NCBI GenBank assembly: GCA_003167275.1
Contig: PMTT01000949.1
Span: 1 to 45,812, forward strand
Direction of reading: 5' to 3'
Origin: Bryobacterales bacterium
Lineage (GTDB): Bacteria; Acidobacteriota; Terriglobia; Bryobacterales; Bryobacteraceae
DNA: 45,812 nt
Below are positions 17,283-26,616 of the stretch, piece by piece. The notes beneath the pieces were generated by a model. The model was given only the letters and a program-made list of their open reading frames with translations. It searched no databases and had not been told where the DNA came from. The number at the start of each line of letters is the position of its first letter. Within the stretch, counting starts at the first letter, position 1. The translations under genes and the position numbers were made by a program.

Positions 17283-18782
17283 CTAGCGCTTCGCGGCTTC
17301 ACCGAAGACCGTGAACTCAGCCACGCCCGGTGTGATCCCTTTCGGAGCGCCCAGGATAACCAACCGCGCGGCTTTGCCCGGCATCGGGGGGCACTCGCGA
17401 TAATCGACCAGGAGATCGTCGACGCTCTTGCTGCGGTCTAGTGCCGTGACCCACGAACCGGACGCGTTCTGCACCTCCACCTTATACCAGAAGGGGCCAG
17501 GCGCAATTCCCTTCGATGTATTGAGGCCGATATCGCGCCAGACGATGCGGATCGCGCGCACCGTCGCGTTACTCACCAGCGCACTCGTGAGCGCCGGAAC
17601 CGCATCCCCGGCCTGCGGTTGCCACCAGGTCCGTAGATCGTTATCGACAGCAAGACGGCTGGAGAGATTGCCGGCCGCGACGGCGCCCTCGGGCGTGCCC
17701 GTGATTCGCTGCGGCGTCGATGATGGAGGCTTGACGTGCAGTTCCCCGTCTTCGGCAATATATGCCGGGTCCATGCCCAGGCGACGCTCGAAACCATGCA
17801 CCACGCCGGCGCGCACCGTGTAGAAAGCCCAGAGGGAGTGGTTGGGTCCTTCGGCAAAACTGCCGTGGGCAGTACCGGTGATTAGTCCTTCCGTAGAGCG
17901 CAGGATTGGGTTGTTCTTCTGCGGCGTGAACGGTCCCATCGGCGATTTCGAAGTGAGGGCACCCACCGCGTACGTGCGGTTCTCAGTGCCGCCGGCGCTG
18001 TAGGTAAGGTAATAGGTACCGTTTCGCTTGAGCATCCACGAGCCCTCAATCCACCCCTGGTTCGCGTCTTCATTCCAGTCGCCGGCGCGTTGCCAGGGAA
18101 AGCGCTCTGGTTCGAATCCCATAAGCTTCACGGGTTTGCCGAGCAGGCGCGTGGGATTATCGGGATCGAGTTCCACAACATAAATACCGTCGGTGGGGGT
18201 GCAGCCCCAGTAATAATACAGGCGGCCGTCGTCGTCGGAGAAGAGCATGGGATCGATCTGGGAGGGGAGGCCGGGCGGCAACGGAATCTTGCCTATGGGC
18301 TTGAACGGTCCGAGCGGCGAATCGGAGGTGTAGACCTCCGATTCAGACGCCATCAGAAGGAACCTGCCCTTGTGACGCACGATGGTCGGGGCGTATCCGA
18401 TATCGCGTATGTTGAGCGGATGGTGCTGCCATGAGATACCGCCGTCGCTGCTGACCCAGGCCATGTCCACCGATGGATACATGTACCATTTGCCCTCGTG
18501 CCAGAGGACCGTGACATCGGCGAGTTCGCGGAACTGCTCCATATGGTCCTGCAACCAGAGGTCGGTCGCGCCCACGGGCGTGCCGGGTACGATGTCGCGA
18601 ACGCGTTTGCCGATGGGATAGTTGGGAATTGCCAGCGGATTGCAGTACGTCGTGGCTGGGTGAACCGGGGCGCCGGCCGGCGAGGATTGTTCCGCGCACA
18701 ATAAGATTGCGGCCGCGGAGCAGAACGCTACGAGGGCGAGGACGGAGAGGACAGCACGCTGCATAAGGAACGATGTTCTCAT
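17283..18782 (-). CDS. GH43-family glycosidase with C-terminal discoidin-like domain
   Basis: 499 aa; signal peptide; ADVTVLWHEGKWYMYPSVDMAWVSSDGG, QIDPMLFSDDDGRLYYYWG, EGSWMLKRNGTYYLTYSAGGTENRTYAVG, GTAHGSFAEGPNHSLWAFYTV; a discoidin-like C-terminal region (RLAVDNDLRTWWQPQAGD...). Confidence 0.88.
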   Translation of the reverse strand: MRTSFLMQRAVLSVLALVAFCSAAAILLCAEQSSPAGAPVHPATTYCNPLAIPNYPIGKRVRDIVPGTPVGATDLWLQDHMEQFRELADVTVLWHEGKWYMYPSVDMAWVSSDGGISWQHHPLNIRDIGYAPTIVRHKGRFLLMASESEVYTSDSPLGPFKPIGKIPLPPGLPSQIDPMLFSDDDGRLYYYWGCTPTDGIYVVELDPDNPTRLLGKPVKLMGFEPERFPWQRAGDWNEDANQGWIEGSWMLKRNGTYYLTYSAGGTENRTYAVGALTSKSPMGPFTPQKNNPILRSTEGLITGTAHGSFAEGPNHSLWAFYTVRAGVVHGFERRLGMDPAYIAEDGELHVKPPSSTPQRITGTPEGAVAAGNLSSRLAVDNDLRTWWQPQAGDAVPALTSALVSNATVRAIRIVWRDIGLNTSKGIAPGPFWYKVEVQNASGSWVTALDRSKSVDDLLVDYRECPPMPGKAARLVILGAPKGITPGVAEFTVFGEAAKR

Positions 18783-19181
18783 GGTGCGCCACGCTTCTCA
18801 ACCCGAGGCGATTTTGCGAATCATTTTTGGTATGTATTCGCCGTCCAGATGGTTTCGTTCAGGACGCGGTCCGGCGACATAAGGATAGGCCGAGGTTTTC
18901 TTCACGCTCGGAATACGAGAGCAGACCGTGGAAATCGGCGGTATCGAGGTCGTCAATTACCGCGCGGACAAGAAGATCGACCACTTGAGTTCGCCAAGCT
19001 CGGATATCCGGAAGCGGGCCCAACGCCGCGTGGCCCAAAGCCGCCGAAGGCGGATCGAGAAGATCCGCAAAGGCAATCTCACCGTCATTGTAAAGACAAT
19101 CGCGGTGATGAAAAACGAAATGGAATGGCCCAGTGGACCCGCGTGGCGTCCCGCCGCTGCGGAGCTTACGGCTTATGGTTG

Positions 19182-20129
19182 TCATTTAATGTAAGGATCC
19201 ACGTTTTCTGAGCAACAGGGTTTCTGGACGGGTTTGCGCACCATGATTTCGGTCCGCGTGCCGTTTTTGTCATAAAGCTGTAACAGCCATCGCCCGTCGC
19301 GAGCGTTAATGCCGGGTTCCTTCGGAGGCGTGTAACCGCGATCGATCACCGTTTTATAGACGGCCTGAATATCGAGAGTACCGAGGCAGACGTGATGCCA
19401 CACGCCGAGTTGCTGCGGAGTGGGTGGGCCCTCGTGCTGCACCATGTACTCGACCCAGTTATCGCCATCCGGCGTCAGATACGAAATCCAGTCGAGGCGA
19501 TCGTCTCGAGGCCCGCCCTGCCAAAGAAAGCGAAAGCCCAGAAGGTCTTTGTAAAACTTATCCTGATCCGCCGGGCTCTTCACATGTACGCCGACATGCA
19601 GGATGTGATCGGAAATGCGCCGATCCGAGATTCCTTTGCCGCGGTATCTCGACTGAAGCGAACCCTCGAGATACTGAACAAACTCGATGGTGTGTCCCTC
19701 AGGGTCTTTGAGGATAAAGCTGTAATTGCCGTCCGAATCCTTCGTAACTCGTGAAGGCACAGCCATGCCATGAGCCGCGAGATAGTCGCGCAGTTTGCGG
19801 GCGTCCGCCGTCGCATACCCGATCTGAATCAGCTTGTCGTCCGATAGATTTTGAAGCGTGGGACAGACTTCGATGTATTGACGCTCATTCACCTTGAAGA
19901 CAGACAGGTCAGCCGGGCCGCAGACCGCCCGTTTGTGGCGGAATACCTCGTCGTACCCGAGAACGCCCACGTAGAACCTGCGGGCCTCGTCGAGGTTATC
20001 CGTCTTCACGATGAAATTCGCGATATTGCCGATCGGCGGCCTCGCCGCGGTGGCGGCCGTCAACGGCATGATTCCTGAAACCGTGGGAATCAAAAGGAAG
20101 AGCGCGCGTATCGGATGAACCCTCCTCAA
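19182..20129 (-). CDS. VOC-superfamily (glyoxalase/dioxygenase-like) protein with two VOC modules, signal-like N-terminus
   Basis: IANFIVKTDNLDEARRFYVGVLGYDEVF...FILKDPEGHTIEFVQY and DHILHVGVHVKSPADQDKFYKDLLGFRFLWQ...WHHVCLGTLDIQ. Confidence 0.85.
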   Translation of the reverse strand: MRRVHPIRALFLLIPTVSGIMPLTAATAARPPIGNIANFIVKTDNLDEARRFYVGVLGYDEVFRHKRAVCGPADLSVFKVNERQYIEVCPTLQNLSDDKLIQIGYATADARKLRDYLAAHGMAVPSRVTKDSDGNYSFILKDPEGHTIEFVQYLEGSLQSRYRGKGISDRRISDHILHVGVHVKSPADQDKFYKDLLGFRFLWQGGPRDDRLDWISYLTPDGDNWVEYMVQHEGPPTPQQLGVWHHVCLGTLDIQAVYKTVIDRGYTPPKEPGINARDGRWLLQLYDKNGTRTEIMVRKPVQKPCCSENVDPYIK

Positions 20130-20222
20130 ACGAACTCACCTATCATATACCGGGGAATCGGCGCCGATGGCAACGCGCGAACCCGATATTCGAAACTCAA
20201 AAGTCTTATAGTTGATTTCAGC

Positions 20223-22493
20223 ATGACCTTACGAATCTCCACGCTTCTTCTCCTGCCTGCTTTGGTCATCGGCTCCGCCCTGCGCGCGCAACCCGTCTTC
20301 CACGATAGTCAAGCGCCGCAGGTCTCGTTCGCCTCCGCCCAAATTGCTCGCGCCCTTGGACCGAAACGGGCCACGGCGGACCGCGGCCTCCGCGACCTCA
20401 ACTCCTTCGCAGGCTCCCTCCGCTTCGCCATCGCCGGCGACGCCGCCGAATCGAATGCGCTTGCCCAAACGTTGCACGTCGCCCCGCTGAAGACCACGGC
20501 GCCGCAGGCGTACGCCATCCGCCGCGCGGAACAGCGCGGCAAGGTCACCATCGCCGTCCTGGGCGCCGACGCCAATGGCGCAATGTACGGCGGCCTCGAT
20601 GTCGCGGAAGCCATCCGCCTCGACTGGATCGGCAAGACCGGCGATTCCGACCACTCGCCCGACATCGCGCAGCGTGGAATCAAATTCAACATTGCGCTCG
20701 ACCGCCGAACCCCCACCTATTCCGATAGCAGCGATTCGGCGCAATCGAATATTCCCGAAATGTGGAGCATGGATTTCTGGCGGGAATTGCTTGACGAGAT
20801 GGCGCGGCAGCGCTTCAACACGCTCTCTCTCTGGAACCTGCATCCTTTTCCGTCCATCGTCAAAGTGCCCGAATATCCCGACGTCGCGCTCAACGACGTG
20901 TGGGGCAACAGCGAACCCTTCGACCTGAAGTTCAACATGAACGCCAAGGTCATGTCTCAGCCGTTCAAACTCGGCCAGGTTGCCATCGTCAACCACCTGA
21001 CCGTCGACGACAAAATCCGCTTCTGGCGAAATGTCATGCAGTACGCCAAGGACCGCGGGATCGACATGTACTGGTACACCTGGAATATCTTCGTTTGGGG
21101 GACGGAAGGCAAACACGGCATCACCGAAGACGGCAACAATCCCGAGACCATCGCTTACTTCCGCGCGAGTGTCCGGGAAACAGTCAAGACCTATCCGCTG
21201 CTGGCAGGCATCGGCATCACCGCGGGCGAGAACATGACCAGCGCGCGGGGACCCTTCGATCACGAAGCGTGGCTATGGAAGACCTACGGCGAAGGCGTCC
21301 GCGACGCGCTCAAAGACCAACCAAACCGCCCGTTCCGCCTGATTCACAGGTATCATCAGACGTCGCAGTCGGAATCCATCGACGCTTTCAAAGAGTACCC
21401 GGGCCCGTTCGACTTCAGTTTTAAGTACTCCGTCGCGCATATGTATTCCGAGCCGAATCCGCCGTTCATCGCGCCCGTGCTGGCGGAAATGCCGAAGAAT
21501 CTCCGCACGTGGCTCGAAGTGAGAAACGACGATATTTACAGCTTCCGCTGGGGCGACCCCGACTTTGCGCGAGCTTACATCAAGAACATGCCCGGACCGG
21601 ATCGCATGGCGGGCTTCAACATGGGACCCGATGGCTACACCTGGGGCCGCGAATTCATCGACAAGGACCCGGAAAACCCGCGGCAGCTCGTGATGCAGAA
21701 GCAATGGTACAGTTTTTCCCTCTGGGGCCGCCTGAGCTATGACCCCGATTTGCCGAACGCGCTTTTCGAGCGGATGCTGGCCGCGCGCTTTCCCGGCGCG
21801 CCTGCCGTCAAAATATATGGGGCGATGGCCGCCGCCTCGAAAGCCATGCCGCAGATCACCCGCTTTTTCTGGCGCGATCTCGATTTCAAATGGTTCCCCG
21901 AAGCCAACATCCAAAGCGGACACGGCACCGGCTTCTTCACCGTCGCTGATTTCATCCAGGGCCAGACTATGCCCGGAAGCGGCATTCTGAATGTGCGCCA
22001 GTGGCGAACGCGATTGCTCAAAGGTGAAAAGATGAACGGGATCACCCCGCTTGAAGTAGCCGCGGAACTGCAAAGTAGCGCCGCAACGGCGCACCGCCTG
22101 GTGGAAGAAGTAAGGCCAGCCGCGGGAAAAAACAAGGAACTGCGCCTCACCCTCGGCGATGCAGACGCCATGGCCGATCTCGCCGAATACTACGCCGAGA
22201 AGATACTCGCGGCGGGCGACCTCGCGTTGTTCGACAGCGATGGCAAAGCGGAACGCCGCGCCTCCGCGGTGCGCCATCTCGAAGCCGCGATGGCTCATTG
22301 GAAGGCCTATGCCGGCGTCGCGACCGGTCAGTACAAACCGCAGTACCTCGGCCGGCTGAACCGGCTGGTCGATCTGAACGCGCTGACTGCCTCTGCCGTT
22401 GCCGACATCGATGTTGCCCGCGAGTGGCATCCGGGAACCATCACGGATAACGGCGAGGGCCCCGTGGTGGGCGATACGAATTTCCGCAAGTGA
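20223..22493 (+). CDS. Exported GH67-like (alpha-glucuronidase-type) glycoside hydrolase
   Basis: ATG 20223, signal peptide MTLRISTLLLLPALVIGSALRAQ; N-terminal alpha/beta domain; TIM-barrel-like MDFWRELLDEMARQRFNTLSLWNLHPFPSIVKVPEYPDVAL...RGIDMYWYTWNIFVWG...PLLAGIGITAGENM. Assignment by overall resemblance. Confidence 0.65.
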   Translation: MTLRISTLLLLPALVIGSALRAQPVFHDSQAPQVSFASAQIARALGPKRATADRGLRDLNSFAGSLRFAIAGDAAESNALAQTLHVAPLKTTAPQAYAIRRAEQRGKVTIAVLGADANGAMYGGLDVAEAIRLDWIGKTGDSDHSPDIAQRGIKFNIALDRRTPTYSDSSDSAQSNIPEMWSMDFWRELLDEMARQRFNTLSLWNLHPFPSIVKVPEYPDVALNDVWGNSEPFDLKFNMNAKVMSQPFKLGQVAIVNHLTVDDKIRFWRNVMQYAKDRGIDMYWYTWNIFVWGTEGKHGITEDGNNPETIAYFRASVRETVKTYPLLAGIGITAGENMTSARGPFDHEAWLWKTYGEGVRDALKDQPNRPFRLIHRYHQTSQSESIDAFKEYPGPFDFSFKYSVAHMYSEPNPPFIAPVLAEMPKNLRTWLEVRNDDIYSFRWGDPDFARAYIKNMPGPDRMAGFNMGPDGYTWGREFIDKDPENPRQLVMQKQWYSFSLWGRLSYDPDLPNALFERMLAARFPGAPAVKIYGAMAAASKAMPQITRFFWRDLDFKWFPEANIQSGHGTGFFTVADFIQGQTMPGSGILNVRQWRTRLLKGEKMNGITPLEVAAELQSSAATAHRLVEEVRPAAGKNKELRLTLGDADAMADLAEYYAEKILAAGDLALFDSDGKAERRASAVRHLEAAMAHWKAYAGVATGQYKPQYLGRLNRLVDLNALTASAVADIDVAREWHPGTITDNGEGPVVGDTNFRK

Positions 22494-22512
22494 ATTCAGG
22501 CAGGACCAACAT

Positions 22513-25149
22513 ATGAACAGAATCCCGAGACGCAGTTTTCTAAAACATGCCGCCGCGGCCGGTTGTCTCTCAGGTCGTCTGACGGCCGCATCCGGCCGGA
22601 TTGCCATCGTCACCGGCGCCCCAGGCGGAATCTCGTCGTCGGAGCCCGTCCGCTGGGCGGCCGCCGAGTTGCGGCGCGCGGTGGAAGAGAAAGGCGACTC
22701 GTGCGTCATAGTGTCTTCGCCTGGCGAAGCGGGAGATTTTCAGGCGGCCGTAATGGTGGCGCTCGCAACCGGCTCGCCCGCGGAAAGCTTTCGCCTCGCA
22801 CCGGAAAAGATCAGCGGCAAGCAGGCCGTGCGCGCCTCCGCCTCCGATAACCGCGGCCTCGTGTACGCCATCACCGAGCTTGCCGACCGCGTACGTCACG
22901 CGACCGATCCCGTGGCCGCGCTCACGCTCGCCGCGCCTCTCGAGGAACAACCCGCCAACCGCGTCCGAAGCATCAACCGCGCCTTCGTCAGCGACGTCGA
23001 GGATAAGAGCTGGTTCTACGACCGGGACTATTGGCGCGATTACCTTTCGTACCTCGTCACGAACCGCTTCAATCGCTTCAGCCTCGCCTTCGGCTGGGGC
23101 TACGATTTTCCGCGGGGTGTCACCGGCGACTATCTGCATTTCCCCTACCCGTATCTGGTCGACGTTCCCGGATACAAGGTCCGCGCCGTCCCGCTTGACG
23201 ACGCCGAACGGGACCGTAACCTGGAGGCGCTCCGCTTGATCGTCGAGCAGACCGCGGCGCGCGGCCTGGATTTCCAGCTCGCTCTCTGGACTCACGCTTA
23301 CCAGTGGACCGATAGCCCGCGCGCACACCACCACATCGAAGGGCTGACGCCTGAAACCCATGCGCCGTATTGCCGCGACGCCCTCGCGCTGCTTTTGAAG
23401 ACCTGTCCCGGCATACGCGGCCTCACTCTGCGGGTACACGGCGAGAGCGGCGTTCCCGAAGGCAGCTACGATTTCTGGCGGACGCTGTTTAAAGGGATCA
23501 GCGGCGCGGGTCGGCCTATCGAGATCGACATGCACGCCAAGGGGATCGATCGGAAGATGATCGATGTCGCCATGGAAACCGGCATGCCGGTCAAGATTTC
23601 GCCGAAATATTGGGCGGAACATCAGGGATTGGGTTACCACCAGGCGGCGATCCGCGAACTCGAAATGCCGCGCGAAAGCGACAGGATCGATCCCGTTTTC
23701 AGCCTTTCGAACGGCTCGCGCCGCTTTCTCCGTTATGGCTACGGCGATCTGTATCAACAGGGGCGCCGCTACGGATTGCTCTACCGCATGTGGGCTGGGA
23801 CTCAGCGCATGCTGCTTTGGGGAGATCCCGCGTCCGCCGCGGCATTCGGCGAGGCGTCGCACTTTCTCGGCGCGGACGGCGTGGAACTCTGCGAGCCTCT
23901 CTTCTTCAAGGGCCGCCAGGGTAGCGGCCGCCCCGGAGGACGCTGCGGTTACGCGGACGCTTCGTTGAATCCCGCCGGCGGCGACTGGCGCAAATACGAA
24001 TACACCTACCGCGTTTGGGGCCGTCTGCTCTACAATCCCAAGGCGGATCCCGATCAGTGGCGGCGCTATTTGCGCTCCACCTTCGGGCCGGCAGCCTCTC
24101 ACGCCGAGACCGCGCTCGCCAATGCGAGCCGCGTGCTGCCGCTGCTGACTACGGCGCATCAGCCGTCCGCGTCGAATCTGGAGTACTGGGTGGAGGTTCC
24201 GCCCAACATGCCGATGGCGGATGGAGGCCGAGTGCCTTACAACGATACTCCGTCGCCCAAGCGATTCGGCACCGTGAGCCCGCTCGATCCCGAGATGTTT
24301 TCCTCGGTTGAGGAGCACGTCGCCGAACTGCTGTCCGGCAATGCGAGCGGGAGGTATTCGCCGGTCGAGGTGGCGCAGTTCTTCGAAGATTCGTGCGCAA
24401 AGTCTGCGCGGGCGGTTGAAGCGGCCGGGGACGCCGTGCCGTCGCGCGCCGATCCGGCGTTCCGCAGATGGCAGGAAGACATTCTGATTCAAGTGGCGTT
24501 AGGGCGCTTCTATGCGGCCAAACTGCGCGCCGGCGTATTGTTCGATATTTACCGCCACACTGGAGACTCCACTGCGCACGAACGCGCGGTGGCCGCATAC
24601 CGCGACGCCCGCGCGACCTGGGAGGCCATGGCGGAACGTGCGGGACGCGTCTATGTCGCGGACCTGACTTACGGCGAACCACCCGCCCGCCGCGGCCACT
24701 GGCTGGACCGGCTGCCGGGAATCGACCGCGACCTCGCGGCAGTTGAGAGCGCAAAATTCGATCCCAATCCGGAAATGCAAGGCCGCCTCAAAGAGGCGAT
24801 GGCGCGCGCTTCGGGACGCCCCGCGCGCCCGGCGTTTTCCTGCACGCACACCCCGCCGCGCGCCTTCCAGGCAGGCCAGGCCGTTACCGTAACTCTCAAG
24901 GTAAGCGGCGCCGCTTCGCCGGCGGTGACTCTCCGATACCGGCGCGTGAATCAGGCGGAGCGCTGGCAATCCGCCGCGATGCGGAACGAGGGACAGACTT
25001 ATCGCGCGGCAATACCGGCGGCCTACACGCAGTCGCCGTTCGCGCTTCAATATTACTTCCATCTCGCGCAGGATGGTTCGGCGGGATTATACCCGGGATT
25101 CAACGAGGGCTTTGCAAACCAGCCGTATTTTGTCGTAACGCGGGGATGA
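22513..25149 (+). CDS. Tat-exported GH67-like glycoside hydrolase, distant paralogue of 20223-22493
   Basis: MNRIPRRSFLKHAAAAG Tat signal; N-terminal RIAIVTGAPGGISSSEPVRWAAAELRRAVEEKG; RDYWRDYLSYLVTNRFNRFSLAFGWGYDFPRGVTGDYLHFPYPYL; C-terminal Ig-like part. Confidence 0.62.
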   Translation: MNRIPRRSFLKHAAAAGCLSGRLTAASGRIAIVTGAPGGISSSEPVRWAAAELRRAVEEKGDSCVIVSSPGEAGDFQAAVMVALATGSPAESFRLAPEKISGKQAVRASASDNRGLVYAITELADRVRHATDPVAALTLAAPLEEQPANRVRSINRAFVSDVEDKSWFYDRDYWRDYLSYLVTNRFNRFSLAFGWGYDFPRGVTGDYLHFPYPYLVDVPGYKVRAVPLDDAERDRNLEALRLIVEQTAARGLDFQLALWTHAYQWTDSPRAHHHIEGLTPETHAPYCRDALALLLKTCPGIRGLTLRVHGESGVPEGSYDFWRTLFKGISGAGRPIEIDMHAKGIDRKMIDVAMETGMPVKISPKYWAEHQGLGYHQAAIRELEMPRESDRIDPVFSLSNGSRRFLRYGYGDLYQQGRRYGLLYRMWAGTQRMLLWGDPASAAAFGEASHFLGADGVELCEPLFFKGRQGSGRPGGRCGYADASLNPAGGDWRKYEYTYRVWGRLLYNPKADPDQWRRYLRSTFGPAASHAETALANASRVLPLLTTAHQPSASNLEYWVEVPPNMPMADGGRVPYNDTPSPKRFGTVSPLDPEMFSSVEEHVAELLSGNASGRYSPVEVAQFFEDSCAKSARAVEAAGDAVPSRADPAFRRWQEDILIQVALGRFYAAKLRAGVLFDIYRHTGDSTAHERAVAAYRDARATWEAMAERAGRVYVADLTYGEPPARRGHWLDRLPGIDRDLAAVESAKFDPNPEMQGRLKEAMARASGRPARPAFSCTHTPPRAFQAGQAVTVTLKVSGAASPAVTLRYRRVNQAERWQSAAMRNEGQTYRAAIPAAYTQSPFALQYYFHLAQDGSAGLYPGFNEGFANQPYFVVTRG

Positions 25150-25189
25150 GAAGTATTGACTTCGAATATAGGGTGGCCTCCGTCTTACG

Positions 25190-25206
25190 CCCGGCCTCGT
25201 GCCGGG
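25190..25206. terminator. Possible bidirectional hairpin between convergent genes
   Basis: CCCGGC-CTCGT-GCCGGG between the convergent ends of 22513-25149(+) and 25228-26304(-); no obvious T tract. Confidence 0.3.
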
Positions 25207-25227
25207 GTGGACGCGACGCGAGCGCCA

Positions 25228-26304
25228 TCATCGCTGCGGTTTGTAATCGAGCCAGACGTACTCCAGTGCCTGCGGGAGAGTATCGTCGATCACCTTCCGC
25301 TGCGTGTGGCCCGCACCCTTGGAATAGACGAACTGGTACGCGTAGCCTTTGTCCTTGAGGACTTTCGCCAGCCGCGAGTTGGCGATGACCCAATTGCGGC
25401 GGCCTTCGGAAGGCGTCTTGGAGCCGTTATCGTTCTCCGAAACCTGGATCCACAATCGAAACGGCTTCTTCTCGCTTGAGGGGAAGAGGTGCTCGATGTA
25501 TTCATAGGCGCCGAGTGGGGCTTCGGGACCGTTGCGAAGGTTTACGAACGTCCCGGAATAGGTGAGGATGCGGTGATAGAGGTCAGGCCGGAACCAGGCC
25601 ATTGCCAGCGCGACTGCTCCGCCCGAACTGCCCCCCAGTGTCATCCGGGCATCGGGATTCTTGGAGAGCTTTACGTTCGCCTCCTGTTCGGCGCGCGGCA
25701 GGACTTCGGCTTCCACGAATTCCACGTACTTGGAGCAAACAGTGTCGTATTCCAGGCTCCGTTCGGCGCCGCCATTATCGATCATGACGGCAGCCATGGC
25801 GGGCAGGCGCTGGTCATAAATCATATTATCGAGAATGGTCGGTAGGTTATAGCGCATGCCGTAGGCGTCGGCGGACACGATCACCGGAAGTTCGGCGCCC
25901 GCATATCCCGCCGGAACATAGACGCAGACATGCCGCTGAAACGCGCCGTTCACGCCCGGGTAGAACTTGCTCTCAGAGGAGTCCATTACGAACTCGATCA
26001 CCTTGCCCTCGGGAACGCCGGCCCGTTTAGCGAGTTCGGGCGCCGTGGGATAGGCGGGTCCATTGGAATAGTCGCCATCCGCGAGGTTCTGTCCCCATGG
26101 GGGGAGGGACATCAGCTTGGCGATTTCGGCCACGTCCGCAGCGGATTGCTGTGGGGGAGTTCGAGGCGTCCCTGGGCCCCGGCCCCGCCCTTGGCCCGCG
26201 GCATTTGCAGCGGGCGGAGGCGCCGGCGGCGGCACGCAGGGAAGGTTCGCCATCTGGGCCAACGCAGGGGGAATCAGGAGAAGAGCTATGGTAAAGAACT
26301 TCAT
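25228..26304 (-). CDS. Exported esterase, PF00756 type (enterochelin/feruloyl esterase-like)
   Basis: Signal peptide MKFFTIALLLIPPALA; FQRHVCVYVPAGYAGAELPVIVSADAYG; MTLGGSSGGAVALAMAWFRPDLYHRILTYSG (GxSxG); catalytic His candidate GAGHTQ. Confidence 0.88.
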   Translation of the reverse strand: MKFFTIALLLIPPALAQMANLPCVPPPAPPPAANAAGQGRGRGPGTPRTPPQQSAADVAEIAKLMSLPPWGQNLADGDYSNGPAYPTAPELAKRAGVPEGKVIEFVMDSSESKFYPGVNGAFQRHVCVYVPAGYAGAELPVIVSADAYGMRYNLPTILDNMIYDQRLPAMAAVMIDNGGAERSLEYDTVCSKYVEFVEAEVLPRAEQEANVKLSKNPDARMTLGGSSGGAVALAMAWFRPDLYHRILTYSGTFVNLRNGPEAPLGAYEYIEHLFPSSEKKPFRLWIQVSENDNGSKTPSEGRRNWVIANSRLAKVLKDKGYAYQFVYSKGAGHTQRKVIDDTLPQALEYVWLDYKPQR

Positions 26305-26616
26305 TGTTTCAGGACGCCTCCAGGCTTTAACAACTTTACAGCACTTTCAGTTCTGCCGGCGAACATGCTCAGCACGCCGTCGCGCATCGGAGGCTGTAGC
26401 GCACGTTCTGCGTGCACCCGCGCCCGAATTGGGACGTATCGCACACGTCTGTCCAGGGACCGGGTTTGAGGGCGGCATGAAGCGATTCTAACCGGCGGTC
26501 GAAGCGCCATGTGTCGAAGCGCCATATTGCAGAAGGCGGCGCATTGGCTTACGATATCGGTTCGCCGCCTGCGATTGCGCGGACGAGCGATTCGAATTGC
26601 GGAGGTTTCGTCTGTC

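Noticed and set aside
20229-22709. Minus-strand ORFs 344 aa (20229-21263) and 478 aa (21273-22709)
   Set aside because: Antisense to the GH67-like gene 20223-22493; no recognisable domain.
22570-24492. 640-aa minus-strand ORF
   Set aside because: Antisense to the GH67-like gene 22513-25149, which has a Tat signal and a coherent fold; the ORF is a codon-bias artefact.
26499-26530. Short direct repeat gtcgaagcgccat x2
   Set aside because: Only about 13 nt, two copies, no associated feature; not informative.
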